Counted from the first letter of the stretch, positions 32,453 to 42,951 are shown. The stretch: DNA of 64,000 nucleotides from Saccharibacillus nicotianae (GCF_042681745.1 NZ_JBHUGF010000011.1:741152-805151), one strand, 5' to 3'. The notes: generated by a model not told the origin, from the letters alone. Numbers and translations are program-made.

Positions 32453-34924
32453 TTATTTACTGCTATAATTCATTTTTGCAATTGCATCGATTTGCTCTTT
32501 TTCTTTCGCATCTATTTTAATTAACTTATCATAGATGGCTTGATCATTTTGTTTGTCCTTTTTCAAAGCAGCTAGATAATAACGAGCAACTTCGCGATTT
32601 GTCTGATCATTCAGATCATCAGCCAATCCTAATTTGAATGTTGCTGCTGCATCAGCCGTATTACCTTGCATCAATTGAATTTTACCAATATTCAGAGCAA
32701 TTGTAGGTGTGACAGCAAAAGCACGACCTTGTAACTGACCAGTAGGCAATGTTTTGAGATATTCTACACCGTTTTGTACTTCTTTATAAGCATTTAGACC
32801 AGCGTTGAAATATTTCTCTTCAGATGCTGTATCTTTTTTCTCATAAGCTTGATTACCCAGTGCATAAGCTTGAGTGATTACACCTTCATACCATTCAATA
32901 TCCCATTTGTATTTCGGAATACTGTTTACAAGTAGATCAAAGGCTACATCCGACTTACCACCTAACTGGTAAGCAGTTACTAATTGTTTCACAATATTTT
33001 TATTAAATGGTTCTTTTTCTTGTGTTTTAGTAAGAAGTGCAATATCTTCATTGTAATATTGTTCATCTTTAGTCTGTTGCAATACTTGAGTCAATAAGGA
33101 ACCCATAAATACAACAGCATCAGGGAACGTACTACGTATAGCGAGTGCTTTATCAAGCGGAGCACGAATACCTTCATAACTTGGGCTTGCGACTTGAGAA
33201 GCTTTCTGAGCATCCACAACATCTTGAGAAGCGACCGAGAAACGAAGAGAAGTAAAGGCAACAATAATCGCAACAACCCCGATTAAAGATACATAGATAC
33301 CTCTTATTGTTCCAGCCGGAGCTTTCAAACGTTTCAATGGCGTTACATCCATTGCAGAAGCCATACCACCTAGACCTAGAAAGACTAGAATACTCATATA
33401 AGCATAACTTAAGTTAAAATCGAGCAAACTATGCATCAAGATCGATACTACGATAATAAAGTAAATAAAGTGAGATTCTTTACCTTCGCGATTAGCTTTG
33501 TAATAACCACGAATATATTTGTAGAAAATAAAGCCAACAAACAGAATAAAGATAATAAAACCAATCACGCCAACTTCAACTAAATACTGAATAAAGAAGT
33601 TATGCGCCTGACGGCTGACATACGGGTTATTCTGGTAAGCTTCATAAGAAGCACCCCAAGCACCACCACCTGCACCAAACAGTGGATAATCTCGTAATAA
33701 TTTCATCGCATCACGATAAAAAGTAAAACGTTCCAATACACTACTTTGCTGGAAGTTAATATTTTCAAAACGTACACGAATATTAGCAGGCAACAGATTA
33801 CGTAGATTAGTAGCAATCAATAACACAAGCATAAGTATACCGAGTAAAGCAGAACCGATAGGAATCCAAAGGCTGGCACCACGACGTGCTGTCCATCCTT
33901 CTACACCATGTTCAAGCTTAGGTGCAATATAACGTCCAACAAGCATAATCAATACGCCTGCAATTAAAGAAGCGATTAATAGATAAGCCCAACCTTTTGC
34001 CGCAACAGCACCGTCATACTTCGCAATCACTTGTAGTCCAATATCAGTGACTGGATTCAAAATAACAGCTGTTGCAATACCCGCGATTACCAGATTAATA
34101 AACCACAAAATCTGTTGAGCAGGACGAAGTAAAAGAAGCAGAATCAATAATACAAATGGTAAAACAACCAAACCACCACGAGAAAGTGTAAGGATCAGAG
34201 CTAGAATAACAGGAACTAGCATAAATCCGTGAATCAATTGGTCATACCATGTTCTAAGACGACTGGCATTAAACAGACCTGCAAACATAATAGCCATTAA
34301 GAAAGCTGCATATGTATTCGCATACTGGAATACAGAAGTTAAACGCCAACCATTGGAATCTTGCATCACTGCATCAATGTAGACACCATTACCGACTCCA
34401 TTGGAGAACCACGATACTAAGTGTCCACCTAGATAACCCTGGCCGAACCAACTGATATATCCGAAGAATACAATCAGATAAGCAGAACCCATTAACGTAA
34501 TCTGAATAATCTTATTGGAGACACGATCACGTAACAGATAGATACCAATAACAAAAATAAATGCGTACATCCATTGAATTAACACCATATTTACGGCATA
34601 ATGCCAAGAGGCAGCCGAAAACATAGAGATCATATACGAGATAGGGAGTAAAATGATTAATAATGCAACCATATCACGCTGATCATCCAATTGTACTTTT
34701 TTGTTGAACTGAATGAGTCCTAAGATCATTAGGATACATACTAACATGACTGCCCAAAAGAGAGGCTTTTCAAAACTAATACCTAGACCATTAAATAATG
34801 CAATTTGAAACGGGGCCCATAATAAAAATAAAATCATACAGATATTAAGGACCCAAAACATACTTCCACGTTTTTCGTCCTCGGTGGACGCTTTAAAATG
34901 TTTGCCGTATACTGGATTAGCCAA
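32453..34924 (-). CDS. O-antigen-ligase-like membrane protein with TPR domain
   Basis: The 823-residue protein has 12 or more helices in residues 1-560. A Wzy_C/O-antigen ligase core is seen around 370-470 (RFTFYRDAMKLLRDYPLFGAGGGAW, RQAHNFFIQYLVEVGVIGF). An extracytoplasmic C-terminal region of about 250 residues has TPR-like helices. Such proteins transfer polyprenyl-linked glycans to an acceptor. In Paenibacillus and Geobacillus slg loci a protein of this type (WsfB/WsaB) is the proposed O-oligosaccharyl:protein transferase, and a similar job is inferred here. The start is TTG at 34924 with AAGGAG on the minus strand. It diverges from the Wzm gene. Confidence 0.75.
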   Translation of the reverse strand: MANPVYGKHFKASTEDEKRGSMFWVLNICMILFLLWAPFQIALFNGLGISFEKPLFWAVMLVCILMILGLIQFNKKVQLDDQRDMVALLIILLPISYMISMFSAASWHYAVNMVLIQWMYAFIFVIGIYLLRDRVSNKIIQITLMGSAYLIVFFGYISWFGQGYLGGHLVSWFSNGVGNGVYIDAVMQDSNGWRLTSVFQYANTYAAFLMAIMFAGLFNASRLRTWYDQLIHGFMLVPVILALILTLSRGGLVVLPFVLLILLLLLRPAQQILWFINLVIAGIATAVILNPVTDIGLQVIAKYDGAVAAKGWAYLLIASLIAGVLIMLVGRYIAPKLEHGVEGWTARRGASLWIPIGSALLGILMLVLLIATNLRNLLPANIRVRFENINFQQSSVLERFTFYRDAMKLLRDYPLFGAGGGAWGASYEAYQNNPYVSRQAHNFFIQYLVEVGVIGFIIFILFVGFIFYKYIRGYYKANREGKESHFIYFIIVVSILMHSLLDFNLSYAYMSILVFLGLGGMASAMDVTPLKRLKAPAGTIRGIYVSLIGVVAIIVAFTSLRFSVASQDVVDAQKASQVASPSYEGIRAPLDKALAIRSTFPDAVVFMGSLLTQVLQQTKDEQYYNEDIALLTKTQEKEPFNKNIVKQLVTAYQLGGKSDVAFDLLVNSIPKYKWDIEWYEGVITQAYALGNQAYEKKDTASEEKYFNAGLNAYKEVQNGVEYLKTLPTGQLQGRAFAVTPTIALNIGKIQLMQGNTADAAATFKLGLADDLNDQTNREVARYYLAALKKDKQNDQAIYDKLIKIDAKEKEQIDAIAKMNYSSK

Positions 34925-35036
34925 TGTTTTAAACTCCTTTTTTTTTTGCTTTTATTATTTTATCATATTCAGTTTGATGCTTCTACCAAAGAAAATATAG
35001 GGTATACTCATTATTAAGACAGGAGTGTTAGTTTAA

Positions 35037-35816
35037 ATGAAATCTCAATATTATTATTTATTAAAACAATTAGTGAAAAGGGATATTGCGTCAAGATATA
35101 AAGGATCTTTTTTAGGTATTATGTGGTCTTTTATTATTCCTGTATTGATGCTGGTTGTATATACATTTGTGTTCAGTGTCGTATTTAAAGGTCGTTGGAG
35201 TGCACAATCTGATAATCATTTAGAGTTTGCTATGATTATATTTTCAGGTATAACAGTTTTTAACTTTTTTTCAGAAGTTATTAACCGATCTCCTTCTTTA
35301 ATTATTGGAAATAGTAATTATGTAAAAAAAATTGTTTTTCCATTAGAGTTGCTTTCTGTCTCTGCAATATTAACTGCAATGGTACATGCAGCGATTAGTT
35401 TTGCGATATTGCTTGTGGGTTTGATTTTCTTTGGTCAAGGTATACATTATACAATAATCTATTTACCAATAGTTCTATTACCAATTGTGCTTATTACGTT
35501 AGGAGCAAGCTGGTTTTTATCATCACTAGGTGTATATATACGAGATATTAATCATATTATTGGCGTGATGACAAGTGCATTAATGTTTTTAAGTCCTATC
35601 TTTTATTCTGTAGATTCTGTGCCTGAACAATTAAAGGGTCTTTATGACCTTAATCCTTTAAGTCATACGGTAGAAGATATGCGAGACATTATTATTTGGG
35701 GAAATGCTCCTGACTTTTCTTGGATAATAATAGGCACTCTCATCGGAATAATTACTTCGATCTTAGGATACTATTGGTTTAAAAAGACAAGAGGTGGATT
35801 CGCTGATGTATTATAA
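35037..35816 (+). CDS. wzm: ABC-2 polysaccharide exporter permease
   Basis: The 259-residue membrane protein has six predicted helices and the ABC-2 (TagG/Wzm) signatures LLKQLVKRDIASRYKGSFLGIMWS and LSPIFYS. It forms the channel that moves a completed lipid-linked polysaccharide across the membrane. Its end overlaps the start of the ATPase gene by 11 bases. It marks the left edge of a markedly AT-rich gene block. An AGGAG site at 35021-35025 precedes the ATG by 11 bases. Confidence 0.88.
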   Translation: MKSQYYYLLKQLVKRDIASRYKGSFLGIMWSFIIPVLMLVVYTFVFSVVFKGRWSAQSDNHLEFAMIIFSGITVFNFFSEVINRSPSLIIGNSNYVKKIVFPLELLSVSAILTAMVHAAISFAILLVGLIFFGQGIHYTIIYLPIVLLPIVLITLGASWFLSSLGVYIRDINHIIGVMTSALMFLSPIFYSVDSVPEQLKGLYDLNPLSHTVEDMRDIIIWGNAPDFSWIIIGTLIGIITSILGYYWFKKTRGGFADVL

Positions 35817-37017
35817 TAATAGTTCAATTTCAGTACAAAATATTTCAAAAGTTTATAAAATGTATAACAGTCCTCAAGATAGATTAAAACAATTTATTTT
35901 TAAAAATCGTCCTTATCATAAAGAATTCTCAGCTTTGAAAAATGTATCTTTTGAAGTGAAAAATGGAAAAACAGTAGGTATCATCGGTAAAAACGGTTCT
36001 GGCAAAAGCACACTTTTACAAATCATAACAGGTACATTAAAACCTTCTTCTGGAATTTTAAATATAAAAGGCCGAATAGCTGCACTTTTAGAATTAGGTA
36101 GTGGTTTTAACCCGGAGTTCACTGGTAGAGAAAATGTATATTTGAACGGTAGTATTATGGGTCTCACTAGAAAAGAAATGAATGAACGGATGCAGACCAT
36201 AGAAGATTTTGCTGAAATAGGAGACTTTATTGATCAACCTGTAAAATTATATTCTTCAGGTATGTATGTAAGGTTAGCATTCGCATGTGCAGTTAATGTA
36301 GACCCTGATATTCTTATCGTAGATGAAGCATTGGCAGTTGGAGATATGCAATTTCAATTGAAGTGTATGGATAAAATGAGGAAATTTAAAGAAAGTGGTA
36401 AAACTATTTTATTTGTTAGCCATGATACGTATTCAGTAAAAAACTTTTGCGATGAAGTGGTTTGGCTAAAAGATGGTGAAGTATATCGTCAAGGTGATGT
36501 ACTAGCAATCACGAATGAATACGAAGACTTTATGAAATCTAAAATCATTGAAGACACCCCTCAAGAAGAACAAAAAGTGAAGAATAATACCTTAACAATT
36601 GACAATATTACCGTTAAAAATAGTAAGGGTATTTCCAGTAAAGACATTTATTTTGGAGAAGATCTTACGATTGAGATTGATTATACAGTTCATAAAAAAA
36701 TTGATCACCTTATTGGAGGTATCGCAATTATAGATCAAAGGGAAACCTATATATGTGGTCTGAATACAAAACTCGATCAGATATCTATAAACTCTAATGT
36801 AGGCAAACACCAATTGGTATGTAAGTATGAAAAAATAAATTTGTTGCCAGGAACTTATCATATTGATACAGGTTTTTTTGAAAAATCAGGCTTGGCAAGA
36901 TACGATTATAAGACTAAAGGTTCTTCATTTTCTATTCACTCGGATCAATATATTGCTGAAGGGATTTCCTATTTAAAACATACATGGGAAGTGAGGTCGT
37001 TGGGAAATGAAATATGA
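35806..37017 (+). CDS. wzt: Polysaccharide exporter ATPase with C-terminal recognition domain
   Basis: The 403-residue protein has an ABC ATPase domain (residues about 5-230) with IGKNGSGKSTLLQ, KLYSSGMYVRLAFA and DILIVDEALAVGD. A C-terminal domain of about 150 residues (after 255) with a beta-rich pattern is typical of Wzt proteins that recognise the modified non-reducing end of the glycan. GTG 35794 is in frame, but ATG 35806, eight bases after GAGGTGG, is preferred. It overlaps both the permease gene and the following methyltransferase gene (11 bases each), suggesting tight coupling. A terminal methyl group added by the next protein is an attractive ligand. Confidence 0.85.
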   Translation: MYYNNSSISVQNISKVYKMYNSPQDRLKQFIFKNRPYHKEFSALKNVSFEVKNGKTVGIIGKNGSGKSTLLQIITGTLKPSSGILNIKGRIAALLELGSGFNPEFTGRENVYLNGSIMGLTRKEMNERMQTIEDFAEIGDFIDQPVKLYSSGMYVRLAFACAVNVDPDILIVDEALAVGDMQFQLKCMDKMRKFKESGKTILFVSHDTYSVKNFCDEVVWLKDGEVYRQGDVLAITNEYEDFMKSKIIEDTPQEEQKVKNNTLTIDNITVKNSKGISSKDIYFGEDLTIEIDYTVHKKIDHLIGGIAIIDQRETYICGLNTKLDQISINSNVGKHQLVCKYEKINLLPGTYHIDTGFFEKSGLARYDYKTKGSSFSIHSDQYIAEGISYLKHTWEVRSLGNEI

Positions 37018-38425
37018 TTTACAATTAGACATTAATGTAAATACTTCGCATGCTCTTATGCTCCAGCGTATAACAGAAGGTTCTAAAGTATTAGAATTTG
37101 GGTCAGCTTCTGGATATATGACAAAATACTTAAAAGAAAAGCTTAATTGTGAAATTACTTGTGTTGAAATTGACCGTGAAGCAGCACAAAAAGCTCAAGT
37201 CTTTTCAAAAAAAATGATAGTAGCAGACCTTGAACAAATAGATAAGTGGACTGTTCAACTAAATGAGAAATATGATTATATCCTTTTTGCAGATGTGTTA
37301 GAACATTTAAGAGATCCAGCAACTGTTTTAAAAAAAGCTGTAAATTTTTTGGCGAAAAATGGAACAGTGATGACTTCTGTTCCTAATATTTCTCATAATG
37401 CTATTATTATGGAACTATTAGAAGGGAAATTCGACTATCAACCAACAGGTCTTCTTGATGATACACATGTTCATTTTTTTACAAGAAAAAGTGTATTTGA
37501 AATTCTAGAGCATTGTGGCTTGCAACCAGTAGAATGGTTATCAACTATGCGTAAACCAGACAGCACAGAATTTCATCAATCCTACTCCAATTTCCCAATA
37601 CCAGTAGCTAATTTTTTGGAAGAAAGAAAAGATGGAGATATATATCAGTATGTAACCATTTCTAAAAGAATTGAAGAAGCTACAAATTTTCCAACTATAA
37701 ATCCTGAGCAAGAAAACGGTGATAATCATCTTGATTTAGATCAGTGTCAGTTATATTTTGAAAAAAATGGAGAGTATGCTGAAGAAGACTCTTTATTACA
37801 ACCGATTAAATATGATAATGAAGTTAGAAAGTGCCAATTTTTAATACCAAAATCATCTAAAGGCAACATTCGAATTGATCCATGTAGTACACAATCTATT
37901 GTAAATATAAATTATATTAAAATATATAATGTTAGTGATCAAAAAGTTTTGCTTGAATCTAACAGTGAAAATCAATTTAGTGGTATAAAAAAAATCAATC
38001 AACTATATCAAGTGAATTTTGAAAAAAAATCAGAATTTATCAGCCTAACACAAGATCCTAATTTCATTTTAGATACATCTAATTTAAAATTTGAAGAGCA
38101 AGCAATGCTTGAAATAGAAATGAGTCTTAATAAAAACAAAGAAGATATTTTTAATTTAATGGTAAATCGAATCGATACATTAATAGATGAGAAATCTCAA
38201 ATTATTCAAAGTAAAGATACAGAGATTGGTACATTGCAAACTAGCATTCAAAACTTAGAAAATCAAGTTGTGGAGAATAAAAATGTTATTCAAAATTTAC
38301 AAAATCAATTGAGTACGCTAGAAATTAAATATGAAGAAAAAGAAAAAGTATTGAGTGATTTATTAAATTCTAAATCTTGGAAATATACAGAGCTTCTGCG
38401 TAAAATTTCTAATAAATTTAAATAA
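37007..38425 (+). CDS. Methyltransferase with beta domain and coiled-coil tail
   Basis: The 472-residue protein has a class I SAM methyltransferase domain (about 1-190): motif I VLEFGSASGY, acidic CVEIDRE, DVLEHLRDPA and DDTHVHFFTRKS. A middle section (about 240-370) looks beta-rich, and residues about 385-460 form a coiled coil full of Leu/Gln/Asn heptads, ending SWKYTELLRKI. It is translationally coupled to wzt. By analogy with WbdD of Escherichia coli O8/O9a, where a methyltransferase plus coiled coil caps and measures the chain for Wzt, it may be a chain terminator. It lacks the WbdD kinase domain. The target sugar is unknown. Confidence 0.7.
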   Translation: MKYDLQLDINVNTSHALMLQRITEGSKVLEFGSASGYMTKYLKEKLNCEITCVEIDREAAQKAQVFSKKMIVADLEQIDKWTVQLNEKYDYILFADVLEHLRDPATVLKKAVNFLAKNGTVMTSVPNISHNAIIMELLEGKFDYQPTGLLDDTHVHFFTRKSVFEILEHCGLQPVEWLSTMRKPDSTEFHQSYSNFPIPVANFLEERKDGDIYQYVTISKRIEEATNFPTINPEQENGDNHLDLDQCQLYFEKNGEYAEEDSLLQPIKYDNEVRKCQFLIPKSSKGNIRIDPCSTQSIVNINYIKIYNVSDQKVLLESNSENQFSGIKKINQLYQVNFEKKSEFISLTQDPNFILDTSNLKFEEQAMLEIEMSLNKNKEDIFNLMVNRIDTLIDEKSQIIQSKDTEIGTLQTSIQNLENQVVENKNVIQNLQNQLSTLEIKYEEKEKVLSDLLNSKSWKYTELLRKISNKFK

Positions 38426-38449
38426 AAAATAAGGAGCATTAAATACCTA

Positions 38450-40810
38450 ATGGTACAAGAAAAAATGTGCGATATAATTATTCCTGTATACAATGCACCA
38501 GATGAATTGCAAGACTGTGTTACTTCTTTACTGGAATATACCAATTTGGAAAAAAATAGAATAATCATTATTAATGATAAAAGTCCAGATCCTAAAATCA
38601 ATGAGTATTTAAATACGATAAAAGACAATAATATAATCATCTTACAAAATCCTGAAAATCTTGGATTTGTAGGTACTGTTAATATTGGTATGAAGTATTC
38701 GGAAAATGATGTTGTACTTCTAAACAGTGATACAGTGGTTACTGAGAGATGGTTAGAAAAAATGATGGACGTAGCTTACTCTGATCAATCTATAGCTACA
38801 GTTACTCCGTTAACAAATAATGGGAGTATTTGTTCTGTACCTAACTTTTTAGAAGATAACTCCATTCCTGAGGGATACACAATAAATTCTTTTGCAAACT
38901 TTATAGAAAGAATATCTTTAAAACTGTATCCAGAGATTCCTACTGCGGTAGGATTTTGTATGTATATTAAAAATTTTGTTATAAAAGAAGTGGGTTTGTT
39001 TGATCAGGAGACTTTCGGAAAAGGATATGCAGAAGAAAATGATTTTTGTTGTAGAGTTGTAGAACATGGATATCGCAACGTACTTGATGACCATACTTTT
39101 ATATACCATAAAGGGTCTATGTCTTTTCAAGGAAATAAATTAGCGCTTTTAAATAAAAACTTGAAAACATTAAATGAAAGATATCCTTATTATGATAAAA
39201 CGATTCATGATTTTATTGTAGCAAACCCTTTGCAGCCAATACATGCTAATGTAAGATTGCGTATGCCTCATTACACTTACGACTACAAAACTAAAGGGAA
39301 TATTTTGTATGTCTTGCATAATTTTTTTGATGAGAATTATAATCAGCCTATTGGTGGAACTGAATATCATGTTAAAGATATAATAACCGAATTAAAAGAT
39401 TATTATGCATTTGTTCTTGTAACAAATGGTTATGAGATTGTTGTCAAACAGTATTTGGATGGAGAATTTATAGCTAAATATCATTTTCCATTCCGGGACC
39501 CGATTTCAATCCAACATTTCCACCACCAGGAATATAGCGAAATTGTCGAACAAATTATGAGTACATTTAATATTACATTAGTACACATCCATCATTTGAT
39601 TAGACATTCTTTTGATATTCCTCATGTAGCAGCTAAAAATAATATTCCAGTTATATTTACTCTTCACGATTATTATTTATTTACACCTGGAATTAATCTG
39701 CTTGATGATAATAATGAATACTTGTATAAAAAAGGAAATACAGAAGAAGAGGCTAACGAAAAAATTAATGCTTCTTTAAGAAAAAAATATGGATTTCATA
39801 CTTCTTTTATTGATAAATGGCATGAGAAAGTTAATGAATTAATAGAAAAGGTAGACTGTTTTGTTACACCTTGTCATTTTACAAAAGAATTGTTTGAATT
39901 GCATTATCCTTCATTACAAGGAAAAGTTCAGGCTATCCCACATGGAGTTACAATCAAAAAAAATAGCAGAGGCTCTGAAATTATTGATGTTAAGACTAAA
40001 ACAAATGAAACTAAAAATTTAAACATCGGATTTTTAGGTGGATTAGCACCTAATAAAGGTAGCAATTTAATATATGAATTGATTACTAAGTACCCTAAAA
40101 GTAATATTAATTGGTACTTAATTGGAGGGCTTGGTGATCAAAATCTAAGTCTATTAAATAATAAAAATGTATTTAAACATGGCGAGTATAAAAGAGATGA
40201 ACTAAGCGGTATATTAGAAAATGCGAACCTTGATTTAGTATGTTTATTGTCTCCTTGGCCAGAAACATTTTCTTATACACTTTCAGAAGCATGGTTACAT
40301 GATATTCCTGTTTTAGTTACTCCTATGGGAGCATTGAAGGAAAGAGTATTAGAAGTTCAAGGAGGATGGATTGCTGATTCAGCTGAAATTCAAGATATCA
40401 TTAGTAAATTGGATGAAGTTATAGATATGGATAAATCTAAAATACAAGAAGTTAAAAATAATATTAAAAATTATAAATTCCGTACTAAAAATGAAATGAT
40501 TATTGATTATATAGAATTATATAGTAAATATGCATTGAACTTAAAGCTCACTGCTTATACTAAAAAATTAGAAGGTAAAGAAGTTTTAAAATCACTTAGT
40601 TATTATATGCCTATGGATACTTCAATTTCTTCGGAACAATATAATAATCAAATTTATACTTTGCAAGAAGAATTGCAAGCAATGCGTAATTCTGTAGGAT
40701 GGAAAGTATTAGATCGAATGAGATTGCAAAATAGTTGGATTTTGAATATTGGTAAAAATACGATCTATATGCTACTGAAGTTAAAAAGAAAGTTTAGACC
40801 TCGTCATTAG
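38450..40810 (+). CDS. Two-domain glycosyltransferase (GT2 + GT4)
   Basis: The 786-residue cytoplasmic protein has a GT2 domain (about 1-260) with DIIIPVYNAPDEL, IINDKSPD and VVLLNSDTVV. A GT-B, GT4-like domain (about 280-700) follows, with GGTEYHVKDI, IGFLGGLAPNKGSN and the ExxxxxxxE-type region SPWPETFSYTLSEAWLHDIPVLV. A tail with coiled-coil character ends in SVGWKVLDRMRL. Two sugar additions per polypeptide are likely, as in other S-layer glycan or O-antigen assembly enzymes. Donors and linkages cannot be read. AAGGAGC lies 12 bases before the ATG. It is probably in one transcript with wzm-wzt. Confidence 0.8.
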   Translation: MVQEKMCDIIIPVYNAPDELQDCVTSLLEYTNLEKNRIIIINDKSPDPKINEYLNTIKDNNIIILQNPENLGFVGTVNIGMKYSENDVVLLNSDTVVTERWLEKMMDVAYSDQSIATVTPLTNNGSICSVPNFLEDNSIPEGYTINSFANFIERISLKLYPEIPTAVGFCMYIKNFVIKEVGLFDQETFGKGYAEENDFCCRVVEHGYRNVLDDHTFIYHKGSMSFQGNKLALLNKNLKTLNERYPYYDKTIHDFIVANPLQPIHANVRLRMPHYTYDYKTKGNILYVLHNFFDENYNQPIGGTEYHVKDIITELKDYYAFVLVTNGYEIVVKQYLDGEFIAKYHFPFRDPISIQHFHHQEYSEIVEQIMSTFNITLVHIHHLIRHSFDIPHVAAKNNIPVIFTLHDYYLFTPGINLLDDNNEYLYKKGNTEEEANEKINASLRKKYGFHTSFIDKWHEKVNELIEKVDCFVTPCHFTKELFELHYPSLQGKVQAIPHGVTIKKNSRGSEIIDVKTKTNETKNLNIGFLGGLAPNKGSNLIYELITKYPKSNINWYLIGGLGDQNLSLLNNKNVFKHGEYKRDELSGILENANLDLVCLLSPWPETFSYTLSEAWLHDIPVLVTPMGALKERVLEVQGGWIADSAEIQDIISKLDEVIDMDKSKIQEVKNNIKNYKFRTKNEMIIDYIELYSKYALNLKLTAYTKKLEGKEVLKSLSYYMPMDTSISSEQYNNQIYTLQEELQAMRNSVGWKVLDRMRLQNSWILNIGKNTIYMLLKLKRKFRPRH

Positions 40811-40849
40811 TAAAAAAATCAAAATGGTCTTATAAGGAGAGAAGCGTAA

Positions 40850-42865
40850 TTGAATTTTTTTAATGACATAAAAGTAGAAGCATCTAACTTTTTACAGTAT
40901 TTAAAAGAATCTAAATTATTAATTTTAATACTTTCTTTGTTTATTTTTTTCGCATATGGATTTCCTCTTACTCAATTTACTTTATCAATAGATGAAGAAA
41001 ATGCAATGTTTTCAGAAGATGACTATGCTATTAGTGTTTGGTCTGAGCAAGGAAGATATGGAATATCTTTAATCAAGTATATATTTAATACTATACATGG
41101 AAATTCATTAACTAATACATTTTTGGCTTTAGTTTTTCTTTTAGTGACTGCATTAATATGGGCATACAATTTTAATATTGTGCGAAATGTAAAGCAAAAG
41201 TGGGATACAGGAGCTTTAATTTTTACACTTGTTTTTTTAACTTTTCCTGCTTATGCTGAAAATATTGGATTCTCTATGATGAGCTTTGAGCTTGGATTCG
41301 GTTGGATAGCAATAGCTTTATCAGGCCTATTTTTAACAAGATGGGTACTTTTCCAAAAAAGCATTTATTATGCAGTTGGAGCAATAGTATTAAATATTTT
41401 CGCAATCTCTATATATCAATCTTTTATTGGTGTTCTTATAAGTTCTATAGTAATGGTGACTTTACTTCATGTAATTTCAAGAGACACCGAAGATGAACGT
41501 TTCTCATTATCTGAGTTGTTTAAAGTAATGGTGAAATATGCTGTTGTTTTTGCACTGAGCGTTATTGTTTACAAAATAATAGAATACATATTTCTATTAT
41601 TTCTTCCTCCTTCTGCCTATATTACAAGTTTTTATCACTGGGGATATTATAGTCCAGCTATCATTATTAAAGATTTGCTAAATTATTTTGGAAGAGTATT
41701 ATCTGGAAAAATGATATACGGAAGTTGGGTTATTATTCCAACAATGTTTGTTTTGTTAATTGCACTAATACTTAATATGTATAAAGCAATTAAACAAAAA
41801 AATAAAAAAAGACCGTTTTCCTCTATTGCAATATTAATTATATTGTTAGCTATTAGTCCTTTTGCAATGCCTATTCTGTTGGGCACACCTCTCTTAATAA
41901 GAGTAAATTTAGCAATATCTATATTTGTAGCCTGTACTTGGTTATACGTATATGAAATGTTAAAAAATAAAAAAACAGTTTATAGAGCAGGATTGGTTAT
42001 TTTTATTCTGTATGTAGGATTTAGTCAATCTTGGGCTATATCTAGACTGTTTTATGGTGACTACAATAGATATCAGGAAGACGTAGCAATGGCACAACAA
42101 GTTAATTTTAGAATACAAGAGTTGAGAAAAGATGAAACTTCGCAAGAGCCTGTTGTATTCTTAGGTAATTATAAACAAGTCGATCGAGTCAATATTATTA
42201 AGCAAGAAGTGATCGGTTATTCATTTTTTGAATGGGATAATATAAATTATAATAGAATGATTAACTTTATGCATTCTTTGGGATATAAATACGTAATACC
42301 TACTCAACAACAAAGAGAACTAGCAATACGAAATTCTACTAACATGCCAGTTTGGCCGTTAAAAGGATCAGTTGCTTTAAAAGACGGATTAATTATGGTT
42401 AATCTTTCCGAAGATGCTCAAAAGTATAATGTAACTTTGCATAAAGAAAATGATCTTAAAAATAAGAAAAAGATTGTAGCATCAACAATTAAGTTGAAAG
42501 AAGGACAAGTTGATTATTCTTCAAGTATATATTTAAAAGAAAATGGTTCTTCACTTGTATTAAAATCTTCAGATGGAGATCCAGCGTTCTCATTTACTTT
42601 GAAAAAAGAGATTAAAAAAAGTGATTTTAATTATGTTTTATTCGAAATAACATCTGATGTTGAAGATGATATTCAAATCTTTTTCCCGGCAGATAACGGA
42701 CAATACTCTGAGCAGATGAGTTCCTTTATTTCAGTCAAAAAAGGGAAAAATCAAATCTATGCTGAACTTCCTTTAGTGGATACAGTTCTTAAAGGGTTTA
42801 GAATAGATCCTCCTGCTAGTTCAAAAATCACTATAGAAAAAGTTGAGTTGATAAAGTCAGAATAA
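40850..42865 (+). CDS. GtrII-like polytopic glycosyltransferase
   Basis: The 671-residue protein has about 10-11 hydrophobic helices in residues 18-420 and a C-terminal soluble domain (about 430-671) with beta-rich sequence. After the first helix an acidic stretch, IDEENAMFSEDDYAISVW, precedes RYGISLIKYIF. This resembles the GtrII family of GT-C enzymes that attach glucosyl residues to surface polysaccharides from undecaprenyl-phosphate-glucose. The start is TTG 40850 behind AAGGAGAG. Its lipid-linked donor could come from the GT2/GtrA pair at 48.0-49.3 kb. GC content is very low (12 of 60 in the first line of the gene). Confidence 0.65.
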   Translation: MNFFNDIKVEASNFLQYLKESKLLILILSLFIFFAYGFPLTQFTLSIDEENAMFSEDDYAISVWSEQGRYGISLIKYIFNTIHGNSLTNTFLALVFLLVTALIWAYNFNIVRNVKQKWDTGALIFTLVFLTFPAYAENIGFSMMSFELGFGWIAIALSGLFLTRWVLFQKSIYYAVGAIVLNIFAISIYQSFIGVLISSIVMVTLLHVISRDTEDERFSLSELFKVMVKYAVVFALSVIVYKIIEYIFLLFLPPSAYITSFYHWGYYSPAIIIKDLLNYFGRVLSGKMIYGSWVIIPTMFVLLIALILNMYKAIKQKNKKRPFSSIAILIILLAISPFAMPILLGTPLLIRVNLAISIFVACTWLYVYEMLKNKKTVYRAGLVIFILYVGFSQSWAISRLFYGDYNRYQEDVAMAQQVNFRIQELRKDETSQEPVVFLGNYKQVDRVNIIKQEVIGYSFFEWDNINYNRMINFMHSLGYKYVIPTQQQRELAIRNSTNMPVWPLKGSVALKDGLIMVNLSEDAQKYNVTLHKENDLKNKKKIVASTIKLKEGQVDYSSSIYLKENGSSLVLKSSDGDPAFSFTLKKEIKKSDFNYVLFEITSDVEDDIQIFFPADNGQYSEQMSSFISVKKGKNQIYAELPLVDTVLKGFRIDPPASSKITIEKVELIKSE

Positions 42866-42951
42866 GTAGAGTTCTGCACTAAATAGAATTATCTTCTTGA
42901 TGAATACTTGGAAAGTCTCATCTATTAATTTGATAGTAAACTCAAATAAGG

